Assembly: GCA_049509515.1 (NCBI GenBank)
Contig: JBEKZV010000011.1
Coordinates: 62,001-126,000, forward strand
From: JBEKCP01 sp049509515
GTDB taxonomy: Bacteria > Planctomycetota > Planctomycetia > Pirellulales > Thermoguttaceae
Reading direction: 5' to 3'
DNA: 64,000 nt
The notes under the pieces were generated by a model. The model searched no databases. It saw only the letters and a program-made list of their open reading frames with translations, and was not told where the DNA came from. Within the stretch, counting starts at the first letter, position 1. The number at the start of each line of letters is the position of its first letter. Below, in pieces: positions 8,737 to 18,559 of the stretch. Both the position numbers and the translations under genes were made by a program.

Positions 8737-11700
8737 CAGTAATAGTCTCCGCCAAGTACGGTTCGACGCTCATCGGGCTGGGGGCCTCCGTGGGCGGCCC
8801 CCGCCGCGTGCTCGCCGGTATCATAATGCCGGCTGGAAGAATCGTCGGGATCGATCGACGGCGAGACCTTCTTCTTGTCGCCCATCACCAGGGCGAAGAT
8901 GGCCGGCACGACCAGGAGCGTGGCGAAGGTCGAGACCAACAGCCCGCCGATCACGGCCCGCCCCAGCGGGGCGGTCATTTCGCTGCCCTCTTCCAGCGCC
9001 AAGGCCATGGGCAGCGTGCCCAGCAGCATGGCGATGGCCGTCATCAGCACCGGGCGGAGCCGGTCGCGAGCCCCTTCGACCGCCGCCTGCCGGACCGTCG
9101 CGCCGGCCCGCCAGTGATCGTCCATGAAGGTGGAGAGCAGCACCGAGTTGGAGACGGAGACCCCGACGCACATGATCGAGCCCATGAACGACTCGATGTT
9201 CAGCGTCGTGCCGGTCAGCAACAGGATGCTCGCCACGCCGCACACCACGCCCGGCACCGCCCCGATGGACACCAGCCCCAGCCGGAACGACTGGAAGTAG
9301 CCGGTCAACATGACCAGGATCACCACGACGGACAGGGCCAGGCCGAAGGCCAGCGACTGGAACATCTCCGTCATGGGGGCGACCTGGCCGCGGACCTGGA
9401 CCCGCACCCCGCGGGGCATCTCCCCGGCATCGGCGATGGCCTGGGCCTCGGCAGCCTCGATGGCCTCGGCGATCTCGACCGACGCCCGCCCCAGGTCTTC
9501 CCCCTCGACGTTGGCCGTGATGCTCAGGTAGCGCTGCATGGAGCTGCGATCGATCTGGCCGGGCGTGGTGCCGGTGCGCACGCTGGCCACGTCGCGGACC
9601 ACCAGGTTGCTGCTGTCGGTGACCTTTTCGATGGGCAACGTCTCCACCTGTTGGGCCCGGTTCATGCGCTGCAAAGGCACCTGGACCTGGACCTGGTAAT
9701 CCACGCCGGTGTGCGGGTCGCGCCAGTAGTTTTTGGCCACGTAGCGGCTGGAGGAAGTGCCCACCAGAAGCGCGTCGGTAACGTCCTTGATCGTCACGCC
9801 GCTCAGTCCCGCCTTCTCGCGGTCGATGTCCACCTGCACGGTCGGGTAATCGAGTTGCTGGTAAAGCTGCACGTCTTTGAGGCTGGGAATGTTCTGCATC
9901 TCGTGGAGGACCCGCAGCGCGTGCCGGCGCACGTCGGCCAGCTCCGGGCCGACCACCATGACCTCGACCGGGGTCGGCGAGCCGAAGCTCATCACCTCGC
10001 TGACGATGTCGCCCGGCTCGAAACTGAAGGAAATCTTCGCGGCCATCGACTGCGCTTCCGCGGCCGAGTACCCGTTCCGCTGCAATTCCTCTTTCAGCCA
10101 CGGGACCAGCTCGTCGGGCAACGCCTTGCGCAGGCGCTGGCGCAGGTCCGCAAGGTGCAGCTCCGTCCCCGGCGCCAACCGCACGCGCATCTGCCCGTCG
10201 TCCGGGCCGCGCATGAAGAGCAGCATGTTGTTCGTGGCGGTGTTGGTGGCCGCCATGCCGACGTAGCCCATCGAGATCGCCACCTGGTGCTCGGTTTGCT
10301 CGTCGAAGACCTCCAGCATTTTGAGCGCCAACTTCCGCGTGACTTCGTAGTCGGAGCCCGGGGGCGCGCGGAAGCGGATCACGAACTGGCCCGCGTCCAC
10401 CTGCGGAAACAGCTCGGTGCCCACCCGGATGCCGACTTGCCAGAAGAGCAGGCCGCACGCCGCGAGGTAGGCCGGGACGGCGATCCACCGCAGCCGCACC
10501 ACGGCCCCGACCAGCACCGCGAAGGGGGGCAGAACGCGGTCGAAAAGGCCCTCCTTGTGGGCCGCCTCGCCCCCGTGTTTCATGAGCCAAACCGAGAGCA
10601 CCGGCACGAGGGTGCTGGAGAGCAGGTAGGACGCGACCATCGAGAATCCCACCGCCAGGGTCAGCGGCATGAACAGCGAGCGGACCGGCTCGTTCAAGAT
10701 GAACGTGGGAATGAACACCGACAGGATGCAGAGCATGGCCAACAGCCGCGCCGTGGCCGTGGCCGCAGCGGCCCGCCGCGCCGCGCGGGCCACGGAGTCC
10801 GTGCGCTTCATCTGCGCATGGGTATTCTCGATGGTGACCACGGCCTCGTCCACGAGAATCCCGATCGCCAGTGCCAACCCGCCCAGCGACATGATGTTCA
10901 GCGTGTTCCCGGTAAGCCGCAGGCCGATCAAGGCCGAGGTCAGCGAGCAGGGAATGCTCACCAGCACCACGACCACGCTCCGCACGTCCTGGAGAAACAG
11001 CAGGATCATCAGCCCCGTCAGCCCGGCGCCGATCAGGCCCTCGGTGCCCACGCTCCAGATCGCCGCCTTCACTGTCGGCGATTCGTCGAACTCGTAACGC
11101 ACGCGGACGTCCGGGGGCACCACGTCTTGGAAAAGGTGCATCGACTTGTGGATCAGGTTCACCACGGTCAGCGTCGAAGCGGTGTCTTTCTTCACCACCG
11201 GGATGTAGATCGACTTGCGGCCGTTCACCAGCGCGCAGCCGTAGTTGATGTCCGTGCCGTCCAGAATGCCGTTGTGGGCGGTGACCACGTCGCGAATGTA
11301 GACGTTGCTGCCGGGATGAATGGGAATGTCGCCCAGGGTCTGCGGATCGGCGACCATCGCGTTGGTGGGCACCAGCGGCATTTGCGCCGGCAAGTACAAA
11401 TTGCCGGAAGGCGTGACCACGTTGCCGGTCCCCAAGGCATTCACCACGTCCTCGGGCGAGAAGTTGTGCGCCCGCAACCGATCGGGATCGACCGTAATCA
11501 CGATCGCCCGCGTATTGCTGCCGAAGGGCGCGAACGAGATCGTGCCCGGCAACTGGGCAATCAGCATCGGCCGGATCTTTTGCATCCCCAGGTCGGCCAA
11601 CTCCCCCAGCGGGCGGCTCTTGCTCTCCAGCACGATGTAGCCGATGGGCACGTTCGCGGCGTCGAAACGCATTACGAAAGGCGGCAACACGCTGGGGGGC

Positions 11701-12056
11701 ATCTGCCCGCGGGCACGGTTCGCCAGGCTGACCACCTGGGACATCGCCGCCGACATGTCCGTCTCCGGGTAAAAGGTCAGCTTCAACAGAACCATATTCT
11801 GAATGTTCTTGGATTCGATCCCCTTCAGCCCGTCCACGTACTGGAAGTTCAACTCGTAGACGTTGGTGATGATCCCCTCGATCTGCGAGGGGTCCATCCC
11901 CGCGAAGTTGTTCAGCACATAGATTTGCGGGGCGTTGATGGCGGGGAAGATGTCCACCCGCATCTTGGTCAGGGCCAGTCCGCCCGCTCCCAGGACGGCC
12001 ACGATAATCATGACCAGCGTGACCGGCCGCCGCATTGCGAACACGGTAAGGTTCAT
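8736..12056 (-). CDS. RND-family efflux permease (AcrB-like)
   Basis: A 1106-residue proton-driven resistance-nodulation-division pump with two homologous halves. Each half has one helix, a large periplasmic loop and a five- or six-helix bundle. The N-terminus MNLTVFAMRRPVTLVMIIV is typical. Helix 4 carries GGLALAIGILVDEAVV, so the usual Asp-Asp proton-relay pair of AcrB appears as Asp-Glu. The C-terminal half has a matching SNSVLL and PMALALEEGSE region. A GAAGGTGG site precedes the ATG at 12056. It is the first gene of a permease-adaptor-kinase operon; a TolC-like channel gene is divergent across 441 bases. Substrate unknown: the heavy-metal (CusA) signature was not seen, so drugs or lipophilic compounds are more likely. 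Confidence 0.93.
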   Translation of the reverse strand: MNLTVFAMRRPVTLVMIIVAVLGAGGLALTKMRVDIFPAINAPQIYVLNNFAGMDPSQIEGIITNVYELNFQYVDGLKGIESKNIQNMVLLKLTFYPETDMSAAMSQVVSLANRARGQMPPSVLPPFVMRFDAANVPIGYIVLESKSRPLGELADLGMQKIRPMLIAQLPGTISFAPFGSNTRAIVITVDPDRLRAHNFSPEDVVNALGTGNVVTPSGNLYLPAQMPLVPTNAMVADPQTLGDIPIHPGSNVYIRDVVTAHNGILDGTDINYGCALVNGRKSIYIPVVKKDTASTLTVVNLIHKSMHLFQDVVPPDVRVRYEFDESPTVKAAIWSVGTEGLIGAGLTGLMILLFLQDVRSVVVVLVSIPCSLTSALIGLRLTGNTLNIMSLGGLALAIGILVDEAVVTIENTHAQMKRTDSVARAARRAAAATATARLLAMLCILSVFIPTFILNEPVRSLFMPLTLAVGFSMVASYLLSSTLVPVLSVWLMKHGGEAAHKEGLFDRVLPPFAVLVGAVVRLRWIAVPAYLAACGLLFWQVGIRVGTELFPQVDAGQFVIRFRAPPGSDYEVTRKLALKMLEVFDEQTEHQVAISMGYVGMAATNTATNNMLLFMRGPDDGQMRVRLAPGTELHLADLRQRLRKALPDELVPWLKEELQRNGYSAAEAQSMAAKISFSFEPGDIVSEVMSFGSPTPVEVMVVGPELADVRRHALRVLHEMQNIPSLKDVQLYQQLDYPTVQVDIDREKAGLSGVTIKDVTDALLVGTSSSRYVAKNYWRDPHTGVDYQVQVQVPLQRMNRAQQVETLPIEKVTDSSNLVVRDVASVRTGTTPGQIDRSSMQRYLSITANVEGEDLGRASVEIAEAIEAAEAQAIADAGEMPRGVRVQVRGQVAPMTEMFQSLAFGLALSVVVILVMLTGYFQSFRLGLVSIGAVPGVVCGVASILLLTGTTLNIESFMGSIMCVGVSVSNSVLLSTFMDDHWRAGATVRQAAVEGARDRLRPVLMTAIAMLLGTLPMALALEEGSEMTAPLGRAVIGGLLVSTFATLLVVPAIFALVMGDKKKVSPSIDPDDSSSRHYDTGEHAAGAAHGGPQPDERRTVLGGDYY

Positions 12057-12497
12057 GCCGGCCCACCTTCAGATCAGCCCAAGGAATCGGTCACTTTCAA
12101 TCAATTATATGTGTCCGCACACGCCTGTCGCCAGGCACCCGAAGACCGCCGGCTGCGGAACCTCCGGATGTGCGCCCCATTAAACCGTTCCGCTCTAACG
12201 AGTTGGCACCCCAGAGAGGCAAGCTCGCGGTGCCTCGGGTTTGCAAGCCGGCGGCACGCTCGACAATCATACGCCTGGCGAGATGGGTAATTTGGGAGAT
12301 GTGTATCGAGGGCTGTTGGGGGTTGCCAGCGGGATCAACTCTAGGGGCCATGCCGTTACAACCGATACGATTGATAGGCTCTAGCAGTTCGTCAGAGTCG
12401 TTGCACCGTCACCATTGTCGCATTCTCCCAACAGTAGCACACTCGGCCCGGTTTGGGGAGGCGGACGCGGTGGCGGCGGCCCGTGGGGGGAGCGGTA
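12057..12497. other. Divergent regulatory region between RND permease and TolC-like genes
   Basis: 441 bases without a convincing gene; it must hold promoters for both directions. It contains overlapping small inverted repeats: GGCACC at 12205-12210 pairs with GGTGCC at 12229-12234, and GAGGC at 12216-12220 with GCCTC at 12232-12236. These could form a stem-loop or belong to a dispersed repeat. No clear -35/-10 pair was found. Confidence 0.45.
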
Positions 12498-14147
12498 ATG
12501 ACGGCCACGATGCTGCCAAGACTGGCATTGCAGATTGCCATTCTGCTCGTGCTGAATGAAATCTGTGGTCTGGCCGCGCCCCCCTACGTGCCGGAACCTC
12601 CCGAGGCCATTGCGGCCCCCCCGCCACAGGCGCCCTTGCCGCCAAGACCGCTTCCGGGTGATGCCCAGCCCGACCAAATCTTCACATCGCCCGTCCTCAG
12701 CGAGAATTCACAGCCGCCGCCGATTCCGCCGGCCCAACCCGCCAGATCGGACCAGCCTCTGCCGATCAACCTGGCCACGGCGCTGGGCTTGTCGAACGCG
12801 CGGCCGCTGGTGATCGCCTTCGCCCAGGCAAGCGTGGAAGAAGCGGCTGCCCGGCTACAGGGCGCCCAAGTCCTCTGGTTGCCGGACATCAATGCCGGCA
12901 CGGAGTACTACCGTCACTCCGGAACGGATCAGTCGACCGACGGCACGGTGATCCTCGACAACAAGCACTCCTTTTTTGCGGGCGGCGGGGTGACTCTCAA
13001 CTTTGGAATCACCGACGCCATTTTCAGGCCGCTGGCCGACCGCCAGGAATTGGCCGCCCGCGAGTCGGACCTTCAGGCGGCGCAGAATGATGCGCTGCTG
13101 TCGGTTGCCCTGGCGTATTTCGACGTGCAGCAGGCCCGCGGCACCTTGGCCGGCACGCTGGACGCGGCGGCCAGGGCCGACGCGCTGGTCCGCAAGACCG
13201 CCGGCCTTGCCAAGGGGTTGGTGGCGGAAATCGAAGTGGACCGCGCCCGCGACCTGGCGTTCGATTTGCGACAGCAAATCGCCGCAGCGCGGGCCAATTG
13301 GCGGGTCACGAGCGCCCGGCTGACCCGCGTGCTCCGCTTGAACCCCGCCGCGGTGGTCGTTCCCCTGGAGCCGCCGCATCTTCAAGTGTCGCTGATCGCG
13401 CCCGGATTCAAGGTTGCCGATCTGCTCCCTGTCGGCTTGGCAAACCGCCCGGAGCTGGCCGCGCAGCGCGCCCTGGTGCAGGCCAGCTATGAGCGGGTGC
13501 GGCAGGAGCGGTTCCGCCCCTTTCTTCCCAGTGTGGTCGTGGGGGGGGAAAACGGACCCGGCGGCGCCTTCAACGGCGGCCTGTTCGGCGGTGGCACCGA
13601 CAGCGGCCCGCAACTCTACGGCGGTCGCTTCGACGTGGACGTGGGAGTCGTCTGGACGCTCGACAACCTGGGCGCGGGCAACAGGTCCCTGGTCCGCCAG
13701 CGGATCGCTCAAGAACAGCGAGCCGCAATCGACTTCGCCAACGTCCAAGACCAGGTGGCCCAGGAAGTGGTCCAGGCGCACGCCCAAATGGAGGCGACGG
13801 CCGCCGAGGTCGATTACGCCATGACCGTCGTGAAAGAAGCGGTCATCACCTACAACGGCACGTTGCGGGGCCTCGATCCCCACCAGGTCGGCGACCTGCT
13901 GCAACTGGTCAGTCGCCCGCAGGAAGCCGTGGCGGCGCTCGAGCAGTTGAATCGGGCCTATGGCATCTATTTCGCCGCCGTCAACGGCTACAATCGCGCT
14001 CAATTCCAGCTCTATCAGGCCTTGGGCTTTCCCGCCCGAATTCTCGTGTGCGACCACCCGGTGGGAAAGGTGCAATCGCTGGACACGTCTCGGCCGCCGG
14101 GCATGGCCCCCGTCGGCCCCTTCATCCGTTCTTGCCCCTGCCCGTAA
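12498..14147 (+). CDS. TolC-like outer-membrane efflux channel
   Basis: A 549-residue outer-membrane efflux protein (OEP family), the exit duct for a tripartite pump. The ATG at 12498 has GGGGGAG upstream and opens a signal peptide (MTATMLPRLALQIAILLVLN). A proline-rich linker (about 30-95) leads to two OEP repeats. Each has long helices typical of the periplasmic barrel, with ARESDLQAAQNDALLSVALAYFD in the first and RQRIAQEQRAAIDFANVQDQVAQ in the second. It is divergent from the permease-adaptor-kinase operon, making it the likely channel for that pump. It resembles the channel at 17063-18559 along its length (LQGAQVLWLP against LRGAQALWLP), so the two are paralogues. Confidence 0.9.
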   Translation: MTATMLPRLALQIAILLVLNEICGLAAPPYVPEPPEAIAAPPPQAPLPPRPLPGDAQPDQIFTSPVLSENSQPPPIPPAQPARSDQPLPINLATALGLSNARPLVIAFAQASVEEAAARLQGAQVLWLPDINAGTEYYRHSGTDQSTDGTVILDNKHSFFAGGGVTLNFGITDAIFRPLADRQELAARESDLQAAQNDALLSVALAYFDVQQARGTLAGTLDAAARADALVRKTAGLAKGLVAEIEVDRARDLAFDLRQQIAAARANWRVTSARLTRVLRLNPAAVVVPLEPPHLQVSLIAPGFKVADLLPVGLANRPELAAQRALVQASYERVRQERFRPFLPSVVVGGENGPGGAFNGGLFGGGTDSGPQLYGGRFDVDVGVVWTLDNLGAGNRSLVRQRIAQEQRAAIDFANVQDQVAQEVVQAHAQMEATAAEVDYAMTVVKEAVITYNGTLRGLDPHQVGDLLQLVSRPQEAVAALEQLNRAYGIYFAAVNGYNRAQFQLYQALGFPARILVCDHPVGKVQSLDTSRPPGMAPVGPFIRSCPCP

Positions 14148-14518
14148 CGGATCGCTAACATCTTCCCAGGTCCGATTTGCCGGGGCGGCCCGCGAGATTG
14201 GCGTCTTGGCCGGAAGTCGGCCGGGCAACGGATGTAGCGGATGCGCGGGTTTCCCGCTTTCTGCCGCTGACGCCGGCCGCGCGGCCTGTTCTCCGGGTCC
14301 GCTTCTGCGGGCTGCGCCGGTGGTGCCGGTGCCCGGGCCGGCACACTCGTGAATTCGGCTAGCTTTCGCACGGAGCTAACAATTGTCGCCAAAGGCGAGG
14401 CCGATACAACCACTGCCCGCCTCAAAACGGTGCCTCGCGGCTTTTTCCGTGCCGCTGTTCCACCAGGAATTTGCGGCAGCGTCTCGCCCGGGAACTTGTA
14501 ACAAGGGAGCGGAAAACA
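14148..14518. other. Non-coding stretch between TolC-like and porin genes
   Basis: 371 bases with only short inverted repeats (for example GGCCG-GAAGT-CGGCC near 14210). It presumably holds the promoter of the porin/cysteine-rich gene pair; no clear -35/-10 boxes and no gene were seen. Confidence 0.4.
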
Positions 14519-16252
14519 ATGAAATGGATTTCCACCGCGGCCATACTCGCGGCTTTGGGCATCGGCATGTCCGGAAGCCCGGCGATGGCCCAGCAAGGAA
14601 GCGACCCGCAGAACTTCGACTACCTGCGGGCGCGCATGGACCAGCAGGATGCGGAAATTCGCCACCTCCACGAGGAGTTGGCGGCGGCGCTAGGGGGCAC
14701 GCCCGCCACCCCGGCCGCCTATGCGAATCCGGACGGCACCATGCCGGCGCCAGTTGCCGCCGACCCGGTGGGCCAGTGGCCTCCCGGGGCCGCGGTGGTC
14801 GGCAGCGACATGCACGTCACGGCCAGCATGAAAGACGGCTTGTTCTTGTGGCTGGAAACGCCCAACAAGGACTTCACCATGCACATCGGCTACTGGATGC
14901 AACTGGACAACGTCTACTGGAAAGAGTCGCCGGATCTGAAGACCGCCGCGACTGCCCGGACAGGCGCCCCGTTCGGAGCGATTAGCGGTCCCGCGAGCGG
15001 CGGCATCGGCGAGCTGGAAGACGGCGAGTACTTCCGCCGCATCCGCCCGTTCCTCGAGGGCACCTTCTGGGAAACCGGCGAGTATCGCCTCATTCTGGCC
15101 CTGGAAAACGACCAGTACAGCGACACCGGGTTTGATGAATTCTGGGTCGGCGAAACGAAGATCCCCGTGATCGGGAGCTGCCGCATCGGGCACGTCAAGG
15201 ACCCGATGGGCCTGGAAGGCGATATGACGGCCTCCAGCCGCTGCATGACCTTCATGGAACGCTCGTCCTACTCCGAGGCCATCGAGCTGAACCAGAACTT
15301 CCTCACCGGCATCTGGATGAGCAACAATTACCTCGACGAGCACGTGACGTGGGAGTTCTGCGCCGCTCGTCCCGATCAAGGCGCCTCCAGCGGGAGTTAC
15401 TTCGGCGACGGCCAGTCGGCCGTGCAAGGCCGCATCACGGCCCTGCCTATCTATGAGGACGAAGGCCGGCAGTTGCTGCACTTTGGCGTCTCGGCCGGGT
15501 GGCGCGATGGAGCGACCAATGGAACGATAGCCGATCACCTGTTCCAGTTGCGGGCCCGGCCAGAGTTGCGCGACGACGACCCAGCCGGCTCCCCGTCCGG
15601 CGGCCAGGCCCTCCCGAATGCCGACAGCAACCGCATGGTCGACACCGGGGCAATCGCGGCCAAGGAAGAATACCTGATGGGCCTCGAAGCCTTGTACATC
15701 CGCGGGCCCCTCTCGATCCAGGCCGAGTATGGCTGGAACTGGATCGACGGCGCCTATGGCATCGCGTATAGCAAGAGCGCGGTCACGCATTTTGCCAACG
15801 GCGCTACCGAGGACTACGTGTTCAACGGCGGTTACGTCCAGTTGGCGTATACCCTGACCGGCGAGAACCGCGCCTACGACAGGCGGATCGGCACCCTCGC
15901 CCGCGAGTACTACGGCCATAGCGGCCCGTACGAGAATGCCTGGCTCACCCGTGATGCCGACGGCAACTTCATCTGGGGCCGCGGCGCGTGGGAAATCGCC
16001 GCCCGCTACTCCTACGTAGACCTCAACTCCGGCAGCAGCCCCAACAACATCCAGGGGGGCATGATGAACGGCTTCACCCTCGGCCTGAACTGGTATCTGA
16101 ACAACAACCTGAACATCATGCTCGATTGGGTCTACGACGACCGTTACGACCTGCCCGCCACAGAGACGAACGCCAAGGGCGTCGTCATCAACCCGGGCAC
16201 CAACCCCGGCCACACCAACGGCCTGGGGATCGAGGTCCAGTTCCAACTCTAA
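14519..16252 (+). CDS. Outer-membrane porin, OprO/P-like, with N-terminal coiled coil
   Basis: A 577-residue beta-barrel porin. The ATG at 14519 has AAGGGAG upstream and starts a signal peptide cleaved after PAMA. A short heptad segment (YLRARMDQQDAEIRHLHEEL, about 32-51) follows, as in the porin at 3187-4809. Barrel-like strands fill the rest, including GYWMQLDNVYWK, GTFWETGEYRLILALEND and GFTLGLNWYLNNNLNIMLDW, with a C-terminal VQFQL. GRGAWEIAARYSYVDL is typical of OprO/P porins in this phylum. The cysteine-rich protein gene starts 53 bases downstream on the same strand, so the two are probably one transcript ending at the hairpin at 17000-17041. Substrate is not deducible. Confidence 0.82.
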   Translation: MKWISTAAILAALGIGMSGSPAMAQQGSDPQNFDYLRARMDQQDAEIRHLHEELAAALGGTPATPAAYANPDGTMPAPVAADPVGQWPPGAAVVGSDMHVTASMKDGLFLWLETPNKDFTMHIGYWMQLDNVYWKESPDLKTAATARTGAPFGAISGPASGGIGELEDGEYFRRIRPFLEGTFWETGEYRLILALENDQYSDTGFDEFWVGETKIPVIGSCRIGHVKDPMGLEGDMTASSRCMTFMERSSYSEAIELNQNFLTGIWMSNNYLDEHVTWEFCAARPDQGASSGSYFGDGQSAVQGRITALPIYEDEGRQLLHFGVSAGWRDGATNGTIADHLFQLRARPELRDDDPAGSPSGGQALPNADSNRMVDTGAIAAKEEYLMGLEALYIRGPLSIQAEYGWNWIDGAYGIAYSKSAVTHFANGATEDYVFNGGYVQLAYTLTGENRAYDRRIGTLAREYYGHSGPYENAWLTRDADGNFIWGRGAWEIAARYSYVDLNSGSSPNNIQGGMMNGFTLGLNWYLNNNLNIMLDWVYDDRYDLPATETNAKGVVINPGTNPGHTNGLGIEVQFQL

Positions 16253-16305
16253 CCATCGAGCGCGCGTGACATCACCGCGCTTGGTTTTCACGGGAGACAA
16301 TCGCA

Positions 16306-16962
16306 ATGAACAAGTATCTTGTCGGATTTCTCGGACTCGCCGTGCTGGGCGGCCTGCTCGCGGGGCAAGCCGCCGCGGACCCGGCGGCCTGCGGCACGGC
16401 GGCCTGCGGCGCAGCGACGTGCGGCGCAGGGGGCTGTGGCACGTGCGGCGCCACCTGCGGCTGCGGCGCACACTGCGGCTGCGGCGCCCAAGGCGGCTGC
16501 TGCCCGCACTGCGGCTGCTGCCTGGTCCCGGTGTGCCACGTGTACTGCACCACCAAGCAGGTCACGGAGCACAGGTACCTTTGCACCTGCGAAGAGAAGT
16601 GTGTCCCTCGTCCCGTGTGCCCCTGCCACAAGTGCGGCGACTGCGGCACTTGCGGCGGCTGCGGCGGCGACGCCTGCAACAACGGCTGCCAGGAATCCTG
16701 CGGCAAATGCTGCATTCACGAGGTACGCAAGCTGGTGGTGTACCCGTGCGTCAAGGAAGTGCCGGTCCGCAAGTGCTGGATCGAGTGGGTCTGCCCGAAG
16801 TGCGGCGATTGCTGCAACGGTCAGCCGGCCGCGACCCCGGCGCAACCGACGCCGGCGCCGACTCCCACCGCCCCGGCCCCGGCCGTCAGGCTGCCGGGCC
16901 CGCCGCAGGCGACGGGCGTGACGCCTTTGTTTTCGGTAAGCGGCCTCGTTCAGACACCCTGA
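16306..16962 (+). CDS. Extremely cysteine-rich secreted protein of unknown function
   Basis: A 218-residue protein that I cannot assign to a named family. A GGGAGA site precedes the ATG, and a Sec signal peptide (MNKYLVGFLGLAVLGGLLAG) ends near AAA-D. I count 36 cysteines, one in six residues. Residues 29-74 are a Gly/Ala/Cys low-complexity tract with CGC, CGTC and CGAHCGCG units. Residues 75-180 are more complex (CHVYC, CTCEEKC, CPCHKCGDCGTCGGC, ESCGKCC, CVKEVPVRKCWIEWVC). The tail is Pro/Ala-rich (PTPAPTPTAPAPA). It could be a disulphide-cross-linked surface or stalk protein, or a metal binder. Planctomycete cell walls are known to contain cysteine-rich proteins, but assignment to that role is inference. 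It follows a porin gene and precedes a strong terminator. Confidence 0.8.
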   Translation: MNKYLVGFLGLAVLGGLLAGQAAADPAACGTAACGAATCGAGGCGTCGATCGCGAHCGCGAQGGCCPHCGCCLVPVCHVYCTTKQVTEHRYLCTCEEKCVPRPVCPCHKCGDCGTCGGCGGDACNNGCQESCGKCCIHEVRKLVVYPCVKEVPVRKCWIEWVCPKCGDCCNGQPAATPAQPTPAPTPTAPAPAVRLPGPPQATGVTPLFSVSGLVQTP

Positions 16963-16999
16963 GTGACGTTAGTTCCCTAGTTCCCTGAAGTCCACGGCC

Positions 17000-17041
17000 A
17001 CCGGCCGCCGGCGTCTTCGTCGGCGGCCGGTCGCTTTTCTT
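17000..17041 (+). terminator. Rho-independent terminator after the cysteine-rich protein gene
   Basis: A perfect 11-bp GC-rich stem (ACCGGCCGCCG pairing with CGGCGGCCGGT) with a 10-base loop is followed by CGCTTTTCTT. It lies 38 bases past the stop at 16962 and just before the convergent TolC-like gene. The T-rich side is on the plus strand only. Confidence 0.8.
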
Positions 17042-17062
17042 GGGGAGTCGCGACAACACCAA

Positions 17063-18559
17063 TTACCTGGCCGGGTTGGCCTCGCTGGGGATGGGGCAGC
17101 CCAAGGCGCGGTACAGCCGGAACTGCCACTCGTCGTAGTCGCCGACCGCCCGCAGGTACTCCCGCCGGCTCTGGTCCAGGGCCTGGATCGACTGCAGCAC
17201 CTCCAGCGGCAGGCCCTGCCCGCCCCGGATCCGCTGCAGGTTCCGCCGATACGACGCGGCGGCGACGTCGATCGCCGCGGTGGCCACGGCGATCTGGCCG
17301 CGGAGCGATTCCGCTTGGGCGTGCGCCTCGACGATCTCGCGGGCGACCTGGTCGGCGATGCGCGTTTCCAGGATCTTGGCCTGCTCGAGCCGCGAGCGCG
17401 CCGCCTTGCGGGCCGCCAGATCCCCGGCCCCGAAGTTGCGAAGCTGCCAATAGGCGGTGGCATCCAGGTCGAAGCGGCTGTGGAAATCGGCCAGGGTGTC
17501 GCCCGGGCCGCCGCCGTACCCGCCCTGGCTGATCCCCAGGACCACGCTCGGCAGGAGCGGCGCGTACTGCTCGCGGTCCAGATCGGCACTGGCCTGGACG
17601 ATGCGGTCGCGGCTCTCGGTCAGCTCCGGCCGCCGCGACAGCCCGTCGGCGACCAGTTGCGGCCCCGACCTCTCCGCCGAAACCAGCTCGATCGGGCCCA
17701 CGCCCGGCTCCTCCGGCACCAGCACGCGGTCCGGCGGCAAACTGAGCAATTGCACGAGGCGGGCCGACGCGATGCGAGTCTGCACCACGGCCTGCGCGAG
17801 GGCGTTCTTCCGTAAGGCAAGCTCCGTTTCCGCGCGATCCGCGTCCGCCTGGTTTCCCTGGCCGGTACGGGCAAAGGCGGCCGTCGTTTCGGCGAGCTGC
17901 CTGGTGTGGTCCAGCGTGTCTTGTGCAATGGCGTGCTGCTGGCACGCCCGCAGGAGATCGAGATAAGCCACCGCCGCAAACAGCAGGATGTCGTGGGTGG
18001 CGGCCGTGGCCGCCTGCCGCCGGGCGGCCACCTCCTGGCCGGCGATCCGCGGCTGGAAGACCGCGTCGGTCATGCGGAAGTTGGCCGCCACGCCGGGGAT
18101 GGCCGGCGAGCCGCCGCCGACCGCCGCCATCCCCATGCCGGCCTCCAACGTCGAGCGGTGGCTCTCCACGATCGTGCCGTCGTCGGCCTGAAAGGGACCG
18201 TCGTGGTTGCCGTAATACACCCCGGCCCGAAGCGAAGGCAGCCACAGGGCCTGCGCTCCCCTCAACTGCGCGAAGGCCTCGTGGATCTGCTCGTTGGCGA
18301 AGGCGACTTGCGGATTCTGCCCCGCCGCCAGGGCCAACACCCTGGGGAAATTGATGGAATCGCGGTTCTCTGCGGCCGCGGCCTGGCGGGCGGCCTCGCC
18401 GGGCGGCGCAGGCACGCTCTCGCGCGGGGGGTTATCGGGGGGCTGCCCGCGGGCCACGTGATTGGCGGAGCCGGCATAGACGAGCACCAACAGGAAAAGC
18501 CCCGCGGCCAACCATGCGGGACCGCTGCCGCCGGGCATCCATGCGTGCTTGCTTGTCAT
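17063..18559 (-). CDS. TolC-like outer-membrane efflux channel, second copy
   Basis: A 498-residue OEP-family outer-membrane channel. The N-terminus has a signal or anchor segment (WLAAGLFLLVLVYAGSA, about 16-32) after a charged stretch, then a Pro-rich linker and two OEP repeats. Helical segments such as QEVAARRQAATAATHDILLF and LAARKAARSRLEQAKILETR form the periplasmic coiled coil. The final third (QIAVATAAIDVAAASYRRNL, then QSIQALDQSRREYLRAVGDY) matches the family. The start at 18559 lacks a strong ribosome site; an internal ATG seven codons on is possible. It probably works with the RND pair at 20050-24736, which lies upstream on the same strand beyond the VapBC genes. Confidence 0.88.
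   Translation of the reverse strand: MTSKHAWMPGGSGPAWLAAGLFLLVLVYAGSANHVARGQPPDNPPRESVPAPPGEAARQAAAAENRDSINFPRVLALAAGQNPQVAFANEQIHEAFAQLRGAQALWLPSLRAGVYYGNHDGPFQADDGTIVESHRSTLEAGMGMAAVGGGSPAIPGVAANFRMTDAVFQPRIAGQEVAARRQAATAATHDILLFAAVAYLDLLRACQQHAIAQDTLDHTRQLAETTAAFARTGQGNQADADRAETELALRKNALAQAVVQTRIASARLVQLLSLPPDRVLVPEEPGVGPIELVSAERSGPQLVADGLSRRPELTESRDRIVQASADLDREQYAPLLPSVVLGISQGGYGGGPGDTLADFHSRFDLDATAYWQLRNFGAGDLAARKAARSRLEQAKILETRIADQVAREIVEAHAQAESLRGQIAVATAAIDVAAASYRRNLQRIRGGQGLPLEVLQSIQALDQSRREYLRAVGDYDEWQFRLYRALGCPIPSEANPAR

Noticed and set aside
8682..12290. 1202-codon frame antisense to the first RND permease
   Set aside because: It covers the permease and adaptor start exactly and encodes a His/Arg/Gln-rich composition with no recognisable fold; the permease frame is certain.
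12097..12351. 84-codon minus-strand frame in the divergent RND/TolC region
   Set aside because: It runs through the GGCACC/GGTGCC inverted repeats and has no ribosome site or family; more likely a regulatory region or dispersed repeat.
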